Below, in pieces: positions 1 to 8,412 of a stretch of DNA of 64,000 nucleotides. Each line of letters starts with the position of its first letter. Within the stretch, counting starts at the first letter, position 1. Location: the NCBI RefSeq assembly GCF_017876095.1, contig NZ_JAGINM010000014.1:124001-188000 (forward strand), given 5' to 3'. A model generated the notes under the pieces. It saw only the letters and a program-made list of their open reading frames with translations, was not told the DNA's origin and made no database searches. Origin of the DNA: Azospirillum agricola. GTDB taxonomy: Bacteria; Pseudomonadota; Alphaproteobacteria; Azospirillales; Azospirillaceae. Made by a program: the position numbers and the translations under genes.

Positions 1-1
1 C

Positions 2-292
2 GAGATCGACGCGGCGCTTGCCCGCCTGGGCCACAAGCGCCGCATCGCCATCCAAATCCCGCATTGGTCCGCCGCTCCCGAGCTTGTCAGGGGCACCGAT
101 CTCGTGCTGACCGCGGCGAAGCGAAGCCTTGAGACTCTGGGGAAGGGAAGCCTCCGGTGCAGCGAACCGCCGTTCCGTCTCGCCGGCTTTCCATTCGTGC
201 AGACTTGGCATCGTCGTCGCGAAAAGGACGCGCCGCATCGCTGGCTTCGGGAGGAAATCGCCGTGGCAGCCCGAGGGTCGACGGGGGTGTGA
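2..292 (+). CDS. LysR-family transcriptional regulator, C-terminal end (partial)
   Basis: The reading frame is open from base 2 to a TGA at 290-292, so the start lies outside the window. The visible 96 residues look like the end of a LysR effector-binding domain: a segment with IPHWSAAP followed by ELVRGTDLVLTAAKR (the loop where NodD/LysR proteins carry PHF.AAP..V..TDLV.T.P.R), and a tail with PPFRLAGF, TWHRR and HRWLREEIA, matching the usual P-L-P-GF...WH-R....HRWLR ending. Proteins of this family are cytoplasmic DNA-binding regulators that often control a divergent neighbour; that neighbour would lie to the left. The DNA-binding half and target cannot be seen. Confidence 0.75.
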   Translation, partial: EIDAALARLGHKRRIAIQIPHWSAAPELVRGTDLVLTAAKRSLETLGKGSLRCSEPPFRLAGFPFVQTWHRRREKDAPHRWLREEIAVAARGSTGV

Positions 293-531
293 ACGTGTTT
301 TGCGGTTCCGTTGCACGGCCTGCCGGCAGGCGCGGCGTGCCGTGACGGCGGCATCAGATGGCGACACCGGACAGGCGGGCGACGAAAGCGGCTTGGGTCC
401 CATGTCGTTGGCGGGAATGGCGCCGGCCTGCGGTCGGCTTCTCCTGCCCCTCGGGTTTTGTTGAATTGGCATTCACTTTCATGATGCCGCCACGCTGGCC
501 AAACGGATTGATTGCGAGGCGTACAAAGGTC

Positions 532-560
532 TTGACGTTCAGTGATGCCCGGCTTAGAAA
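532..560 (+). promoter_or_regulatory. Predicted promoter of the TetR gene
   Basis: TTGACG at 532-537 and TAGAAA at 555-560 are separated by exactly 17 bases, a good sigma-70-type arrangement reading toward the TetR gene at 687. The -10 hexamer overlaps the inverted repeat at 557-584, which is what autorepression would need. Prediction from sequence only. Confidence 0.45.
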
Positions 561-584
561 TGAAAATGAATTCATATTCATTTC
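557..584. promoter_or_regulatory. 28-bp near-perfect palindrome, likely TetR operator
   Basis: Bases 557-584 form an inverted repeat with half-sites GAAATGAA/TTCATTTC around a central ATGAATTCAT; only one symmetrical base pair is mismatched. It is AT-rich in a GC-rich region and overlaps the predicted -10 of the TetR gene 103 bases downstream. Operators of TetR proteins are typically palindromes of this size next to their own gene. Confidence 0.6.
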
Positions 585-686
585 GGTGGGAGGCTCATCG
601 GGGGTGGTCAGGGCGATGCGGACCATCCATCACAACCGCTTCGCGCCACCGCCGTCTGCCACATCGCTCATCGAGGACAGCCCATC

Positions 687-1349
687 ATGAGCCCCAAGCC
701 CAGCCGCGCGCTCGACAAGAAGACCCAGATCCTGCGCGCGGCCCGCTCCGTCGTCATGGATGGCGGCTTTCGCGAGTTGCAGATGAACGCGGTCGCCGCC
801 GCCGCCGGCGTGGCGGTGGGCACGATCTACCGCTACTTCCCGTCCCGGGCCGAGCTGTGCGCGGCCATCGTCAGCGTCACCTCCCAGCGCGAGGTCGACG
901 TCCTGTCGGGGATCGCAGTGGCCGAGGGCGAGCCTTCCCGGAAGGTGCGGGACGCCGTGCGCACCTTCGCCGCCCGCGCGATGCGCGGCCGCCGGCTCGC
1001 CTACGGCTTGATCTTCGAGCCGATCGATCCGGAGGTGGAAAGCACCCGCCTGAAGTACCGGCGCGCCATCGCGCGGGTGTTCGAGACCATCATCCGCGAG
1101 GGCATCGCTGCCGGCGAGTTCCGGGATGTCGACGTCGAGGTCGCGGGCGCCTTTCTGGTCGGCGCCTTCATGGAGGGGCTGGTGGGATCGCTCGCGCCGG
1201 ACACCGGCGGCATTCAGGAGCGGGCCGACGAAATCGCCGACGCGATCGCCGACCTGTGCCTGGCCGCCGTGGCAAAGTCCGGGCATCCGCTTCTGCACCA
1301 CGCCCCCCGCACGGAAAGCGCCGCACAGGCCATTCCGCTGCGACCCTGA
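687..1349 (+). CDS. TetR/AcrR-family transcriptional regulator
   Basis: This is a 220-residue protein, the usual TetR size. Residues about 10-56 form the TetR helix-turn-helix: KKTQILRAARSVVMDGGF, then AVAAAAGVAVGTIYRYFPSR with the hallmark G-x-IYRYF recognition helix. The rest is the variable helical ligand and dimer domain, which does not reveal the ligand. The palindrome at 557-584 overlapping a predicted promoter suggests it represses itself. The acyl-CoA dehydrogenase gene follows on the same strand after 351 bases, so it is a plausible target, but no second copy of the operator was seen in front of it. The start is the first ATG after the predicted promoter; the ribosome site is weak (GAGGAC). 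Confidence 0.88.
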   Translation: MSPKPSRALDKKTQILRAARSVVMDGGFRELQMNAVAAAAGVAVGTIYRYFPSRAELCAAIVSVTSQREVDVLSGIAVAEGEPSRKVRDAVRTFAARAMRGRRLAYGLIFEPIDPEVESTRLKYRRAIARVFETIIREGIAAGEFRDVDVEVAGAFLVGAFMEGLVGSLAPDTGGIQERADEIADAIADLCLAAVAKSGHPLLHHAPRTESAAQAIPLRP

Positions 1350-1597
1350 CCCTGACCCAGTTCTCCTGACCACCGGCGTTGCCGTCATCCTCTGCGCTCA
1401 CCCGGCGGTTATGACGGCGGTCATGGCAGCGCTCATGGCGGCGGCCCGTGGTGGCGACGCCGGACGAAGAATGGGGCGAGGGGCCGGTGGGCGTTCGTGG
1501 AACCGCGCGGCGGCGGGCACGATCCAGAAGAGCCTGCTCCGGAAGGCCAACCGGCACCAGGAGATCGCCGTCCTCCGCCATTTCACAGCGCATTCCT

Positions 1598-1622
1598 GCC
1601 GGCATGACGTGGCCATGCCGGC
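1598..1622. other. Perfect 9-bp hairpin between tetR and aidB-like gene
   Basis: GCCGGCATG and CATGCCGGC are perfectly complementary with a 7-base loop. There is no T-tract after it, so it is either a weak terminator for the TetR gene or a leader structure of the next gene. The remainder of 1350-1700 shows no gene or other clear signal. Confidence 0.35.
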
Positions 1623-1700
1623 CGATCCGACCGCCGCGCCGGCCCGCGTCGGCGTGGCGCCCTCGACGGCCACGGTTCGGAACCTCTCGTGGAGTCCATC

Positions 1701-3416
1701 ATGAGCAGCACCCTCTCCGCCGCCATCCAGACCGAGACGGCCGGCCGCTACAGCACGCACACGGTCCTCAACCAGGCGCAGCCCGCCAGCGGGTTCAACG
1801 CCTTCAGCGGCGACGCGGTGCTCCGCGCGGCCATCGATCGCGAGGCACCCTGGGCGGCGGACCGCTGCGCGGCGCTCGGCGCCGTCGCCGGCGACGAGGC
1901 CGTCCAGGAGTTGGCGCGCCTGGCCAACCGGCACCTGCCCGAACTCAAGACGCACGACCGCTTCGGCAACCGCGTCGACTGGGTCGACTTCCACCCGAGC
2001 TGGCACCAGCTGATGTCGCTGGCGTGGAAGCACGAAGTCCCCACCCTCGCCTGGCGCACCAACCAGAAGAATGGCCACGTCGCCCGCGCCGTGCTGTCCT
2101 ACCTCTGGAACCAGGTCGAGCAGGGCACAGGCTGTCCCACGGGCATGGCCTACGCCTCCCACGCCGGTTTCGAGGCCGAGCCGGCCCTCGCCGTCTGGGC
2201 GGAAAAATCCAAGGGCACCGAGTATGAGTTCAGCCGCAGGGAGGTCGGCGACAAGCCGTCGGTCGTCATCGGCTACGCCATGACCGAGAAGCAGGGTGGG
2301 TCCGACCTGCGCGAGACCCAGACCACCGCGCGCTTTTCGCATTCGGCCGACTACCACGGAAAGACGGCGCACTGGTACGAGCTGACCGGCCACAAATGGT
2401 TCTGTTCGGTGCCGCAGTCGGACGGCTTCTTCACCCTGGCCAAGGTCGGTGGCGGGGTCACCTGCTTCTTCCTGCCGCGAACGCTGCCCGACGGGAGCTA
2501 CAACCGCTTCTTCGTCCAGCGCCTCAAGGACAAGGCCGGGAACAAGTCGAACGCCTCCAGCGAGGTGGAGTACGCCGGGACGCTGGCGATCCGTGTCGGC
2601 GAGGAGGGGCGCGGCATCCGCGAGATCCTCTCGCACGCCCATCTGACCCGCCTGGACTTCGCCATCGGTTCGGCCGGGCTGATGCGCCAGGCGCTGACGC
2701 TGGCGCTGCGGCACACCACGACCCGTAACGCCTTCGGGACGACCATCGCCGACCGGCCGATGATGACCAACGTGCTGGCGGACATGGCCGTCGAGGTCGA
2801 GGCGGCGACGCTGATGGCGCTGCGCGTGGCCAAGGCCACCGACCAGTTGGCGGAGAACGAGCACGAGCGCCTGCTGGCGCGCGTGGCCACCCCGGCGGCC
2901 AAGTTCTTCAACTGCTCGCGAGCGCCGTCCATCGTCTACGAGGCGTTGCAGTGCCACGGCGGCAACGGGTTCATCGAGGAGAACCCGATGGCGCGCCTGT
3001 ACCGCGAAGCCCCGCTCAACAGCGTCTGGGAAGGCACCGCCAACATGATGTGCATGGATGTCCGCCGGGCCATGATCAAGGACACGCGCACGATCGACGC
3101 CCTGTTTGACGAGGTCCGGCCGCTCGCCGGCCAGGACGCCCGCTTCGACGCCCTGGTCCGGCACACCGAAACCCTGGTGCGCGAGGCGGTGCGGGACGAG
3201 TTCCTGGCCCGCCCGATGACCGAGGCGGTGGCGCGCGTTCTACAGGGCGCTGAACTGCTGCGCCACAGCCCACGGGAGGTGGTGGACGTGTTCCTCGCCA
3301 CCCGCGCGCCCGGGGCCGCGGGGGCCTGGGGCGCGCACTATGGGACGTTGGCCCTGACCGTCGATCAGCCCATGGCCCGGACGATCGTGCGGCGGGCCAT
3401 GGTCGCCCCTGCCTGA
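1701..3416 (+). CDS. AidB-like acyl-CoA dehydrogenase
   Basis: The 571-residue product belongs to the acyl-CoA dehydrogenase superfamily, in the AidB branch (E. coli AidB is about 540 residues). Evidence is the long N-terminal region with NRVDWVDFHPSWHQLM, the flavin-site motif AMTEKQGGSDLRETQT, the helical C-terminal domain with CHGGNGFIEENPMARLYREA, and the NSVWEGTANMMCMDV segment that in AidB reads SIWEGSGN. AidB is an FAD flavoprotein that binds DNA, is induced by alkylation stress and has weak isovaleryl-CoA dehydrogenase activity. The start ATG at 1701 follows GGAG at 1691-1694; an in-frame GTG at 1689 is rejected because it would overlap that site. The role here could be either acyl-CoA oxidation or alkylation stress. 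Confidence 0.88.
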   Translation: MSSTLSAAIQTETAGRYSTHTVLNQAQPASGFNAFSGDAVLRAAIDREAPWAADRCAALGAVAGDEAVQELARLANRHLPELKTHDRFGNRVDWVDFHPSWHQLMSLAWKHEVPTLAWRTNQKNGHVARAVLSYLWNQVEQGTGCPTGMAYASHAGFEAEPALAVWAEKSKGTEYEFSRREVGDKPSVVIGYAMTEKQGGSDLRETQTTARFSHSADYHGKTAHWYELTGHKWFCSVPQSDGFFTLAKVGGGVTCFFLPRTLPDGSYNRFFVQRLKDKAGNKSNASSEVEYAGTLAIRVGEEGRGIREILSHAHLTRLDFAIGSAGLMRQALTLALRHTTTRNAFGTTIADRPMMTNVLADMAVEVEAATLMALRVAKATDQLAENEHERLLARVATPAAKFFNCSRAPSIVYEALQCHGGNGFIEENPMARLYREAPLNSVWEGTANMMCMDVRRAMIKDTRTIDALFDEVRPLAGQDARFDALVRHTETLVREAVRDEFLARPMTEAVARVLQGAELLRHSPREVVDVFLATRAPGAAGAWGAHYGTLALTVDQPMARTIVRRAMVAPA

Positions 3417-3440
3417 GGAGGGCCGTCGGCGCGGCGGACG

Positions 3441-4085
3441 TCACCCGCCGCGTCCGGGCTCACCCTGCCTCAGGGTGTCGATCCGAAGCTGGACATAAGC
3501 CTCCATCAGCGCCGGGGCCGAGGCACCGAACATGCGGATGCGCCCGGTGTGCAGCAGAAGCAGCAGCCCGGTCGCGTGGGCGAAGACATCGACCAGGAGC
3601 AGGTCGGCGGCCGCCTTCGACGCGCCCAGCGCCTCGGCCGCGTCGGCAACCGGCCGGAGGGCGGCGTTCAGCGCCCGGTTCAGCTCCTCGTCGCGCTCGC
3701 GTCCCAGGCCCAACGGCTTCATGCCGCCACGGAACAGGTAGAAGCCGAGATCGAGGTCGCGCGGGTTGGCGGCGTAGAAGCCGAAGAACCCCATGGCGGC
3801 GGCGGCGAGGCGGTCCGCCGGAGCCTCGACCCTCGCCACCGCCTCGTCCACCGCCTGGCCCAGCGCGGCGAGCGATGTCCGCAGCACCTCGGCGTAAATC
3901 GCCTCCTTGGAATCGAAGTAGGAATAGAGCGCGCCGGGCGTGTAGCCGGCGCGCGTCGCGACGGCGCGCAGGCTGGCGCCTTCCAACCCTTCGGCCTCGA
4001 ACACGTCGCGGGCGGCCTGCATGATCAGGCCACGCTTATGCTCGCTCACCGCTTCCCGCCGGCTGACCCGCTGCCGCTCCGCCAC
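3441..4085 (-). CDS. TetR/AcrR-family transcriptional regulator
   Basis: The product has 214 residues from the GTG at 4085, which is preceded by a strong AGGAGG four bases upstream. Longer in-frame starts reach 4142 but would run into the operator. The helix-turn-helix lies at residues about 20-60 (IMQAARDVFEAEGLEGASLRAVATRAGYTPGALYSYFDSK). The C-terminal half resembles the TetR_C group with repeated small-residue helices. It is divergent from the dehydratase-like gene at 4179, with tandem inverted repeats at 4136-4162 between them, so it most likely represses that gene and perhaps itself. Its gene end faces the AidB-like gene with only 24 bases between. Confidence 0.88.
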   Translation of the reverse strand: MAERQRVSRREAVSEHKRGLIMQAARDVFEAEGLEGASLRAVATRAGYTPGALYSYFDSKEAIYAEVLRTSLAALGQAVDEAVARVEAPADRLAAAAMGFFGFYAANPRDLDLGFYLFRGGMKPLGLGRERDEELNRALNAALRPVADAAEALGASKAAADLLLVDVFAHATGLLLLLHTGRIRMFGASAPALMEAYVQLRIDTLRQGEPGRGG

Positions 4086-4135
4086 GATGCCTCCTCGAAC
4101 GATCCCGAAGGAGACTCTATCGTTGATCATTTTTA

Positions 4136-4162
4136 TGAACAATGTTCAAATTTTAGAACATT
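4136..4162. promoter_or_regulatory. Tandem inverted repeats, likely TetR operator
   Basis: TGAACAATGTTCA (4136-4148) is a perfect palindrome about one central base. Its right half is shared by a second repeat, AATGTTC at 4141-4147 with GAACATT at 4156-4162 (7-bp arms, 8-base spacer). The block is AT-rich and lies only 16 bases before the start codon of the downstream gene and 51 bases before the TetR start. Confidence 0.6.
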
Positions 4163-4178
4163 AATCAGGGAGGATCTC

Positions 4179-5756
4179 ATGCTGATGACCGCCGCCGACT
4201 ATCGGGAGTCGCTGCGTGCCTACAAACCGCGGGTGTTCGTCAACGGACGGGTCGTCGAGAGCGTGGCCGACGAGCCGCTTCTGGCGCCCGGCGTCAACGC
4301 CGTCGGCATCACCTATGACTTCGCCCATGCGCCGGAGCATCGGGCCATCATGACCGCCCGGCAGGGGACGTCGGGGAAAACGGTCAACCGGATGCTCCAC
4401 ATCAACGAGAGCTCGACCGACCTCCTCCACAAGCTCGAAGCCGTCCGGCTCGTCTGCAAGGTGTCCGGCTGCGCGCAGCGCTACCTGACGCACGACGCCC
4501 TGAACGGCATCTTCCAGGCGGCCAGGCGCACCGACGACGCGCACGGCACGGACTACAGCCAACGCTTCCTGAATTACCTCCACGAGGTGCAGGACCGCGA
4601 CCTGACGCTGGGGGTGGCGATGACGGACGCCAAGGGCGATCGCTCAAAGCGGCCGGGCCGGCAGGCCAACCCCGACGTCTACGTCCACATCGTCGAGCGC
4701 CGGCCCGACGGCATCGTCATCCGCGGCACCAAGGCGATCGTCACCGGCGCCCCCTACATGCACGAGTTCCTGGTCATGCCATGCCGGACGCACAGCCCGG
4801 AGGACGCCGCCTTCGCCGTGTGCTGCGCCGTGCCGATCGACGCGCCGGGCGTCACCATCGTGGCGCGCCCGGCGGGACGGCCGGGCGAGGCCGCCGCCAA
4901 GTTCTCGGCGAAGTATGGGCAGTCGACCGGCGTCGTGATCTTCGACGACGTGCTCGTGCCGCACGACCGCGTGTTCCTCGCCGGCGAGACGGAGGAGGGC
5001 GGCTTCCTGACCACGACCTACGCCGCGCACCACCGCCACTCCTGCATCGGCGCCCGCGCCGGCTTCGGCGATCTGCTGATCGGGGCCGGTGCCCTGATGG
5101 TGGAGGCCAACGGCCTCGATCCCGAGCGCCACGGCCACATCCGCGAGGCGATGGTCGAACTCATCACCATCACCGAGAGCTTCTACGCCTGCGGCGTCGC
5201 CGCGTCGGTCTATTGCACCAAGGATCCGTCGGGGACGGTGATCCCGGAGGCTGTGTTTTCGAACATCGGCAAGCTGCTGCTCGCCACCAGGATCTACGAC
5301 ATGCACCGGATCGCCCATTACGTTTCGGGTGGGTTGATCGTCGCCCTGCCGGGTCCGGACGAGGACCACAATCCCGAGACCAAGGGGTCGCTGGCCGCGG
5401 TGCTGGGCGGCCGGACCGACATTCCGATGGAACAGCGCCTGGAGGTGTCGCGCTTCATCGAGGATCTGACCGTGTCCAACCAAGCCGGCTGGTATTCGGT
5501 CATCTCCCTGCACGGGGGCGGCTCGCCGGAAGCGATGAAGCGCGAGATCTGGCGCAACTACCCGGTGATGGAGAAGGTCGCGCTGGTCGAGAGCCTCCTC
5601 GACCGCGGGGTTCTCGACGAAGGACAACGAACGTCGAAGCAACCGGGGCGGTGCTGCCCGACCGGGTGTGACGTGCCAGAACGCCCCAGCGGTGCCTCCG
5701 CTGCTTCGAACCTTGTGGCGGACACGAAGCGGTTGACCAGCCCGTCCGCATGGTGA
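4179..5756 (+). CDS. 4-hydroxybutyryl-CoA dehydratase-like / HpaB-superfamily flavoprotein, atypical ligands, extended tail
   Basis: The 525-residue product aligns, as I recall it, along its length with 4-hydroxybutyryl-CoA dehydratase (AbfD): the same beginning (MLMTAADY), AMTDAKGDRS, and GFGDLLIGAGALM. That family uses FAD with a [4Fe-4S] cluster held by Cys99, Cys103, His292 and Cys299. Here the first Cys (98) and the His (285) are kept, but the second Cys is Tyr102 and the last is Ala292, so the cluster is probably absent. The fold is shared with FADH2-dependent phenol hydroxylases of the HpaB type, so it may be a hydroxylase instead. About 45 residues after LLDRGVLD (from 5619) have no counterpart in the family. 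Start 4179 has GGGAGG at 4168-4173. Regulation is probably by the divergent TetR. Confidence 0.7.
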   Translation: MLMTAADYRESLRAYKPRVFVNGRVVESVADEPLLAPGVNAVGITYDFAHAPEHRAIMTARQGTSGKTVNRMLHINESSTDLLHKLEAVRLVCKVSGCAQRYLTHDALNGIFQAARRTDDAHGTDYSQRFLNYLHEVQDRDLTLGVAMTDAKGDRSKRPGRQANPDVYVHIVERRPDGIVIRGTKAIVTGAPYMHEFLVMPCRTHSPEDAAFAVCCAVPIDAPGVTIVARPAGRPGEAAAKFSAKYGQSTGVVIFDDVLVPHDRVFLAGETEEGGFLTTTYAAHHRHSCIGARAGFGDLLIGAGALMVEANGLDPERHGHIREAMVELITITESFYACGVAASVYCTKDPSGTVIPEAVFSNIGKLLLATRIYDMHRIAHYVSGGLIVALPGPDEDHNPETKGSLAAVLGGRTDIPMEQRLEVSRFIEDLTVSNQAGWYSVISLHGGGSPEAMKREIWRNYPVMEKVALVESLLDRGVLDEGQRTSKQPGRCCPTGCDVPERPSGASAASNLVADTKRLTSPSAW

Positions 5757-6516
5757 AGGCAAGGGATGGCGGAGTAGCGGTCCGCTGCCTGGGCCAGCCA
5801 CCTGTTCGCTCCGCTGCCGCCGGCGGAGCAGATTTCCTCCCGCATCGGCGGGCCGATCCTGCTGGCGGCGGCCCCCTGCAGGGCGATGGTGTTCGTCTGA
5901 GCGGGGTGCCGGCCGCACGCCAGGTCGATGGCGCGCGCGAGGACCGTCGCGCCAGCGCGCCCGATCGCTCCACCGCAGTCGGTCGATGCCGCCCGGCGTG
6001 GCGTGGCGAAAAGCGCCGATCGCCATTTCGCCGATCACCATTTCATAACGGTCGGTCTCGTCCGTCAGCATCGCGAGAAGGGCGGGCCCATCGCTCCACC
6101 AGCCGAGCCCTGGCCCGGGCCGCCAGGAAGGCGAGAAGCCCCGGGTGGCCGGCTTCGGCGAGTTCGGCCATCCCGGCGCCGCCACTTCGAGCGTCGGCTG
6201 CTCCAGCCGGTCCGCCCGCATCTCCATGATCGGATCCCCGCGCCGTGTGATGCGGAGGGCGCAGGCGGTGAGCGGTGACAGGTCATGGAGGTGTTGGTCC
6301 CGCGCCGACTCGGCGCAGTGGCCGGCACCTGGATCTCGACGACGCGGACCATGATCGCCGGCCTTGAGCGCGCATCCTGTCATGGTTCACCCGATGCCGC
6401 CGCTTGGTGCGCCATCAAGAAGCGTACCTGTCGACATCCGTCGCCTTCATCCGAATCGCAGTGATCCGGCCGATGAGTCGCCGCCTCAGGCGGAAACAAT
6501 CTTTTAGGACAGGTTT
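5757..6516. other. 760-base region without a convincing gene
   Basis: No frame on either strand gives a product I recognise with a ribosome site. On the minus strand a frame through 5560-5990 reads with normal codon composition (for example TVLARAIDLACGRHPAQ and GAAASRIGPPMREE) but has no clear start and runs antisense into the end of the upstream gene. It may be a decayed gene. CCGCC and GGCGG at 6480-6493 form a short hairpin after the minus-strand gene ending at 6517. Confidence 0.4.
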
Positions 6517-8364
6517 TTACAGGAAAAAGTCATCCATGGCTCCATCCTGGCCCTGGCCCTGGCTCTCGTCCGGGCAACCGCCACCGAAGAGTTGCGAGTG
6601 CGTTTTCCGCTCCCGTTCCGCGGTGTAGAGATTGGCAAACAGGCGATGCAGATCGTCGGCAATCCCGGAAGCGTGGATCTCCCCGATCTTGGAGGCCGCC
6701 TCCACCCGTTCGACAAAGCGCAGAGTGGAAGCCTCCAGCCGCTGCTCGATGGCAAGACGGTCTATGGTCCCGGTCAGAAGCCTCGACACCTCCAGGCAAT
6801 CCCCGGTCAGAGCCGACAGGGAGCGCATCTGATCAGCGTGCAGCCGGTTCAGGCAATCCATCGAATTCGACATCTCTCCAGCCACTTCCCTGGCTGCCTG
6901 ATGACTGGTGCCCGACCTCTGGTCCAGTGCGGCCGCGCGCCGGGTGGCTGACTGGATGGCTCCGGTGATCGCCTTCGACACGCCCTCGGTCCGCCGGCTG
7001 CACGCGCGCAACTCCTGCGCCACCACGCCCAGCCCGCGCCCCTCCGGTCCGAGACGCGTGCATTTCAACGTCGTGTTCAGCCCCATCAGGCGCATGTCGG
7101 TGTCGATGGAGCGGATGGCCAGGACATCCCGCCCCATGGCATCGAAGCCATGCGAAACCTCGAACACCCGCTCCCTGAGAGCGTCGTCGGACCGGCAATA
7201 GTGCTGCAACAGGCCCAGGGCGCGGTCGACATCGGTCGCGACATCCCCAAGCATGGAGCCGCCGGGAGTCTTGGCGGCACCTGGTGGATGATCGCCCCCG
7301 AGATGGCCACGCTCCGAACCGAACAGCGTCGCCGCTTCCCGTGCGATGGCGTCGGCATCCCGGACCAACGCCTCCAGATTGGCCTTCAGGGACGCAACCT
7401 GGCTGCTGAAATCACCGCTCGCCTCCTCGTATTGGCGGATCTGGAGCGCACAGATCGCCGCCGACAGGTCGATCCGGTGACGGTCGTCCAGATCCGCAAG
7501 CCACCGCCGCTCCTGCGGCAACGCCGCTGCCTGTGGCGTCTCGGCCAGCAGCCCAAGCACATCCAGCGCCGCACCGATGTGGGACAGCCGCTGACAGGTG
7601 AGGTCGCCGACCTGGAGCTCGCTGATGCAGCGGGCGATCCGCTGGCCGACCTCACCGATACGGTCGGCGAAACGGCGGGCAGCCTGCTGCGCGGTGCTGC
7701 GGCAGGCCGTCAGCTTGTCCAGACTGTCCTGCAACCGGCGCCCGACATCGACCAGGCGCATCCGGTTGTCACGTTGGAAGACGGCCGCGCCATCCTTGGC
7801 CGACGAGATGGCGTTCCGCAAAGCCCCGAGATGGCCGATCGCCTGTGTCGTCGCCTCCTCCGCCAACCGATGGAGGCGGTCGATCTCGCGATTGAAGACA
7901 CTGAAATCATCGGTGCCGGAGCGGATCTGAACCGATTGGACTTTTGCGTTGATCGCCAGGGCGGTGATCTCGCCGATGATCCGGGACAGGTTGCCGAGCA
8001 GGGCCGCCATGTCGGCGCCCGCCTCGTCAAGGCCGGTCAGGTCAGCCAGCGTCTGTTCGAGATTCGCCGCCAGCCCGTCGGTCACCGCGCGAATTCTCCC
8101 CAGCCGGCCCGATGCATCGACGCCGTCTTCACTGTCGATCAGCACCGACAGGGCGCGAAACCGCTCGCCGATGGCCGCCATGCGGTCCAGAATCTGCGAC
8201 AGGGTCTCGCCGACTGCCAGGAACGCCGTTTCGATCGGCGCCGATGCGTCGTGCAGCTCGGCCTTCAGCGACCGAACAACCCCGATGCCGAGGCCGGACG
8301 ATGGAATCCCGGTGTCGGCGCGGGCAAAATCCCCGAAGGCGGCTGTGTCAAGGATGCTGTCCAT
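6517..8364 (-). CDS. Soluble coiled-coil chemotaxis-like protein with two degenerate MCP tips
   Basis: The 615-residue product has no signal peptide or membrane segment and is almost wholly helical. Two segments resemble the receptor hairpin tip that binds CheA/CheW (consensus Q-T-N-LLALNAAIEAARAGE-GRGFAVVA-EVR): near residue 135, IIGEITALAINAKVQSVQIR, and near residue 430, MRLMGLNTTLKCTRLGPEG followed by RGLGVVAQELRACSRRTE. Both are clearly altered at key positions. It is the last gene of the chemotaxis operon, 48 bases after cheB, so it probably acts in that pathway in the cytoplasm, as an adaptor, a phosphatase-like factor or a divergent soluble receptor. The catalytic or binding role cannot be read from the sequence. 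Confidence 0.6.
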   Translation of the reverse strand: MDSILDTAAFGDFARADTGIPSSGLGIGVVRSLKAELHDASAPIETAFLAVGETLSQILDRMAAIGERFRALSVLIDSEDGVDASGRLGRIRAVTDGLAANLEQTLADLTGLDEAGADMAALLGNLSRIIGEITALAINAKVQSVQIRSGTDDFSVFNREIDRLHRLAEEATTQAIGHLGALRNAISSAKDGAAVFQRDNRMRLVDVGRRLQDSLDKLTACRSTAQQAARRFADRIGEVGQRIARCISELQVGDLTCQRLSHIGAALDVLGLLAETPQAAALPQERRWLADLDDRHRIDLSAAICALQIRQYEEASGDFSSQVASLKANLEALVRDADAIAREAATLFGSERGHLGGDHPPGAAKTPGGSMLGDVATDVDRALGLLQHYCRSDDALRERVFEVSHGFDAMGRDVLAIRSIDTDMRLMGLNTTLKCTRLGPEGRGLGVVAQELRACSRRTEGVSKAITGAIQSATRRAAALDQRSGTSHQAAREVAGEMSNSMDCLNRLHADQMRSLSALTGDCLEVSRLLTGTIDRLAIEQRLEASTLRFVERVEAASKIGEIHASGIADDLHRLFANLYTAERERKTHSQLFGGGCPDESQGQGQDGAMDDFFL

Positions 8365-8412
8365 GCCGAAGCCTTTGTGCGGTCAGATGTGTCGGAAGGA
8401 GAGCAGGCTGCG

